Source: Ktedonobacter sp. (lineage in GTDB: Bacteria; Chloroflexota; Ktedonobacteria; Ktedonobacterales; Ktedonobacteraceae). From it: a stretch of 7,792 bases of DNA. Of this stretch, positions 6,272-7,792 are shown piece after piece (the stretch's first letter is position 1; each line of letters begins with the position of its first letter). The stretch covers positions 499-8,290 of the forward strand of contig DMFQ01000392.1 in NCBI GenBank assembly GCA_003450555.1, written 5' to 3'. Both the position numbers and the translations under genes were made by a program. The notes under the pieces are model-generated. The model had not been told where the DNA came from. It saw only the letters and a list, made by a program, of their open reading frames with translations, and did no database searches.

Positions 6272-6926
6272 AAATTGGACCATCGGCGAGAGCGTCGTGG
6301 TCAAACCGGGCGTCACCGACCCCGACACGGGTCGCGATATCGGTGGGTGGCAGGGACGCATCAGCGCCATTCTTGACGAGGCGGAGATCCTGACGATCCG
6401 ATGGGATAGTCTCACGCTTAAGAGCATGCCTCCGGCCCTCCTCGCCTGGAGTGAAGAAGAGGGACTGTCCTGGTCAGAGATGAACCTGTCGACCGAAGAA
6501 GTGGAATCTGCAACAGCACGCGACACCGAGGACGATGTGGCTGCGGCCACCGCAGAGCTTGAGTCCCAAACAAGCTGGCTCTATCTCGGGGGAGAACAAG
6601 GCAAGCGGATTCAAGCGATCGTGAACCGGGCAGCGGGTCACAACGAGTTGGCGGTTTTCCGGACCTGGCATGCCTACCTGGAGGAGCACCTGGTCTTCCC
6701 GTTTGCGGCCACCGTGGAAGAATATCAGCGTGGGCAGGTTCGTCAGGGCGCTCGGGTTACCGTGCTGGCCATCACCTTCCTGGACGAGACCTATGGCATC
6801 ATTGTGGCGGTGAAGCATAAACATGGAGTCAATGAACTTCCCTTGTGTGATCTGAAGGCTACGGAGGCGGATACCGAGACGCGGCAGTTGGTGGAGGATT
6901 ACGCCGTGTGGTTTGCCAATCGCTAG
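6261..6926 (+). CDS. SH3-like domain plus CcbP-like calcium-binding domain protein
   Basis: A 221-residue acidic protein. Residues ~6-65 look like a small beta-barrel (KOW/SH3-like): IGESVVVKPGVTDPDTGRD at 8-26, GGWQGRISAI at 28-37, LTIRWDSLTLKSMPP at 44-58. A polar acidic linker follows (~75-105). Residues ~133-221 resemble the calcium-binding protein CcbP family: FRTWHAYLEEHLVFPFAA at 133-150, GARVTVLAI at 163-171, ETYGIIVAVKHKHG at 176-189, and ELPLCDLKATEADTETRQLV at 192-211. CcbP is a cyanobacterial Ca2+-buffering protein, so Ca2+ or other metal binding via the acidic C-terminal face is plausible but not shown. The start is placed at the ATG 6261; a TTG at 6249 has no ribosome binding site. 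GGGAAG lies only four bases before 6261, so coupling to the upstream 25-codon ORF may drive translation. The next gene begins 13 bases after the stop. Confidence 0.72.
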   Translation: MKSRNWTIGESVVVKPGVTDPDTGRDIGGWQGRISAILDEAEILTIRWDSLTLKSMPPALLAWSEEEGLSWSEMNLSTEEVESATARDTEDDVAAATAELESQTSWLYLGGEQGKRIQAIVNRAAGHNELAVFRTWHAYLEEHLVFPFAATVEEYQRGQVRQGARVTVLAITFLDETYGIIVAVKHKHGVNELPLCDLKATEADTETRQLVEDYAVWFANR

Positions 6927-6939
6927 GGGAGAAGCACTG

Positions 6940-7566
6940 ATGGACATATTCGATGCATTAGCGGGTCATGATCTGCGCTCCCTCGATCCGAGTGGAGGAG
7001 TTCTGGTCATCACGACGTATTGGCGACCACGATCAGGAGATCCCAATCCAGAGCAGCCAGGAGAGAAACACTCCATCTTGAGCTATCTGCCGACCGATGC
7101 TGATGAGCTCTGCCCCTGCGGGAGTGGCAACTCCTTTGGAGCCTGTTGCCAACCCCTGCCATATTGGCGACCAATTTGCCCGAATCCGGATATACAGGGC
7201 TACAGCCTGATGCATCCGCAATCAGCTCGCTTCACGACTATCCCCGCCAATGTGGTGTACGCATTCTTGCAGGATGATGAGCGGCTCTATTGCGTTGAAG
7301 ATACATCGCAGCGGGCGTTCTGGACTTATTGGGGAGACCCGGCGTTTGATACACCACCCTATGGAACCCTGTGCTTTGGAGACCTCGAACTGCAAGAAGA
7401 CAACACCTTGTTCGTCAGCGGGCTTAGTGATGCTCGCATGGAAGTGTTGTTGGACCTGCTGAGCCCGCTCAAGCTGGGCACTCCAAAGATACAACGGGAT
7501 GCATTTCCACGCCTGGAGAAGCCAGGCAGGAAAAGGCCAAAAGGGAATCGCCGACGCACACGCTGA
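6940..7566 (+). CDS. SEC-C motif metal-binding protein
   Basis: A 208-residue protein with an internal SEC-C zinc motif: C58-P-C60-GSGNSFGA-C69-C70, the exact C-x-C-x8-C-C spacing seen at the SecA C-terminus and in many accessory proteins. Around it, residues 20-55 are a beta/loop segment (VLVITTYWRP, SILSYLP) and ~83-180 an uncharacterised domain (SARFTTIPANVVYAFLQDDE at 95-114, RAFWTYWGDPAFDTPPYGT at 125-143). The C-terminus (~191-208) is strongly basic (PGRKRPKGNRRRTR), possibly nucleic-acid binding. SEC-C usually lies at a protein end; here it is internal, in the first third. The start at 6940 is set by AGGGGAG (6925-6931) eight bases upstream, which overlaps the stop of the preceding gene. 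It is the last intact gene of the plus-strand run. Function unknown beyond metal binding. Confidence 0.8.
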   Translation: MDIFDALAGHDLRSLDPSGGVLVITTYWRPRSGDPNPEQPGEKHSILSYLPTDADELCPCGSGNSFGACCQPLPYWRPICPNPDIQGYSLMHPQSARFTTIPANVVYAFLQDDERLYCVEDTSQRAFWTYWGDPAFDTPPYGTLCFGDLELQEDNTLFVSGLSDARMEVLLDLLSPLKLGTPKIQRDAFPRLEKPGRKRPKGNRRRTR

Positions 7567-7594
7567 GCAAGCTTGGGGAAGCGTAGGACATCCT

Positions 7595-7613
7595 GGAGGT
7601 GATAGGCATGTGA
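7595..7613 (+). other. Ideal ribosome binding site before a start-stop pair (ATG TGA)
   Basis: GGAGGTGAT (7595-7603) matches the anti-Shine-Dalgarno sequence at nine consecutive bases and stands at the correct distance from ATG 7608-7610, which is immediately followed by TGA 7611-7613. No longer frame follows. The likely explanation is the remains of a next operon gene whose body was lost when the inverted sequence downstream was joined. A functional start-stop element cannot be excluded. Confidence 0.4.
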
Positions 7614-7638
7614 AGTGCAACAGAGCGAAAACGCATAC

Positions 7639-7792
7639 TTACTCCACAGCACAGGCCAAATTAAGCTGCTGCACGGAGAAGAGTTCGGGATCAAAGTGAG
7701 CGCCTACCCAGGTGCGCAAGCGCTCATGATCATCGTGGTGAGGATCGCTGATGTTAGAATTCGTATCCCCGGTTCACCCAATAGTGCCAATC
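7639..7792 (-). pseudogene. Frameshifted C-terminal part of a third PRiA4_ORF3 gene, leaving the window
   Basis: On the minus strand, the frame ending at TAA 7639-7641 reads SDPHHDDHERLRTWVGAHFD then PELFSVQQLNLACAVE. Aligned with residues 151-185 of the intact gene ending at 1899 (HPEHKELRAWAGKHYDPELF and flanks), 18 of 35 residues are identical. Upstream the match breaks: the same frame meets TGA at 7774-7776, while GYEF, fitting the conserved GGxxGY segment, lies in another frame that reaches TAA at 7754-7756. A frameshift near 7752-7760, perhaps with further indels, separates them. The rest of the gene is outside the window. The copy is diverged from the intact paralogue, so it is not a recent duplication. 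Confidence 0.65.

Overview
The window looks like an accessory region of a Ktedonobacteria (Chloroflexota) genome. This rests on gene families I recognise, not on a database search. They are a phosphorylase-type domain joined to an NB-ARC start with the typical NPFFTGREDLLEQL lead-in, PRiA4_ORF3 proteins with cysteine-rich tails, a zinc-knuckle protein beginning YRFFLNPYQDVRF, and several TPR, SEC-C and SH3-like helper proteins. Base composition is moderate, except for one visibly GC-richer gene (grpB-like). No tRNA, rRNA, CRISPR array or intact insertion sequence is visible.

Left part (1-1862): a large minus-strand gene enters from the left edge and starts at 1196. Its first ~335 residues form a nucleoside phosphorylase/MTAN-type domain, followed by the beginning of a STAND (NB-ARC) ATPase module cut by the window edge. 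This is the architecture of a bacterial NLR-like conflict or immune sensor with a nucleotide-cleaving effector. It has a near-consensus promoter (1235-1263) with a symmetric element in the spacer. Divergent to it is a 136-residue protein that consists only of the DNA-binding (SAM-like) domain of tyrosine recombinases, with no catalytic domain.

Middle part (1899-4036): three minus-strand genes. They are two PRiA4_ORF3-fold proteins (one plain, one flanked by zinc-binding cysteine clusters) and, upstream of them, a GrpB-family nucleotidyltransferase-like gene. The GrpB gene has its own promoter, and its start is best placed at 4036.

Right part (4369-7566): a plus-strand run of five or six closely spaced genes that probably forms one transcription unit. 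It holds a helical protein resembling the tail of SWIM-finger proteins, a TPR protein, a truncated zinc-knuckle gene, a possible 25-codon ORF overlapping the next start, a protein with an SH3-like domain plus a CcbP-like calcium-binding domain, and a SEC-C metal-binding protein. After it come an ideal ribosome binding site in front of a start-stop pair (ATG TGA) and then, on the opposite strand, a frameshifted tail of a third PRiA4_ORF3 gene leaving the window.

Overall this is a rapidly turning-over island. The best candidate for an immune function is the phosphorylase-STAND gene. The plus-strand operon of metal-binding and protein-interaction domains has no known collective function and is the least explained part. 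Truncation, a start-stop and a frameshift in the right half show gene decay and rearrangement.
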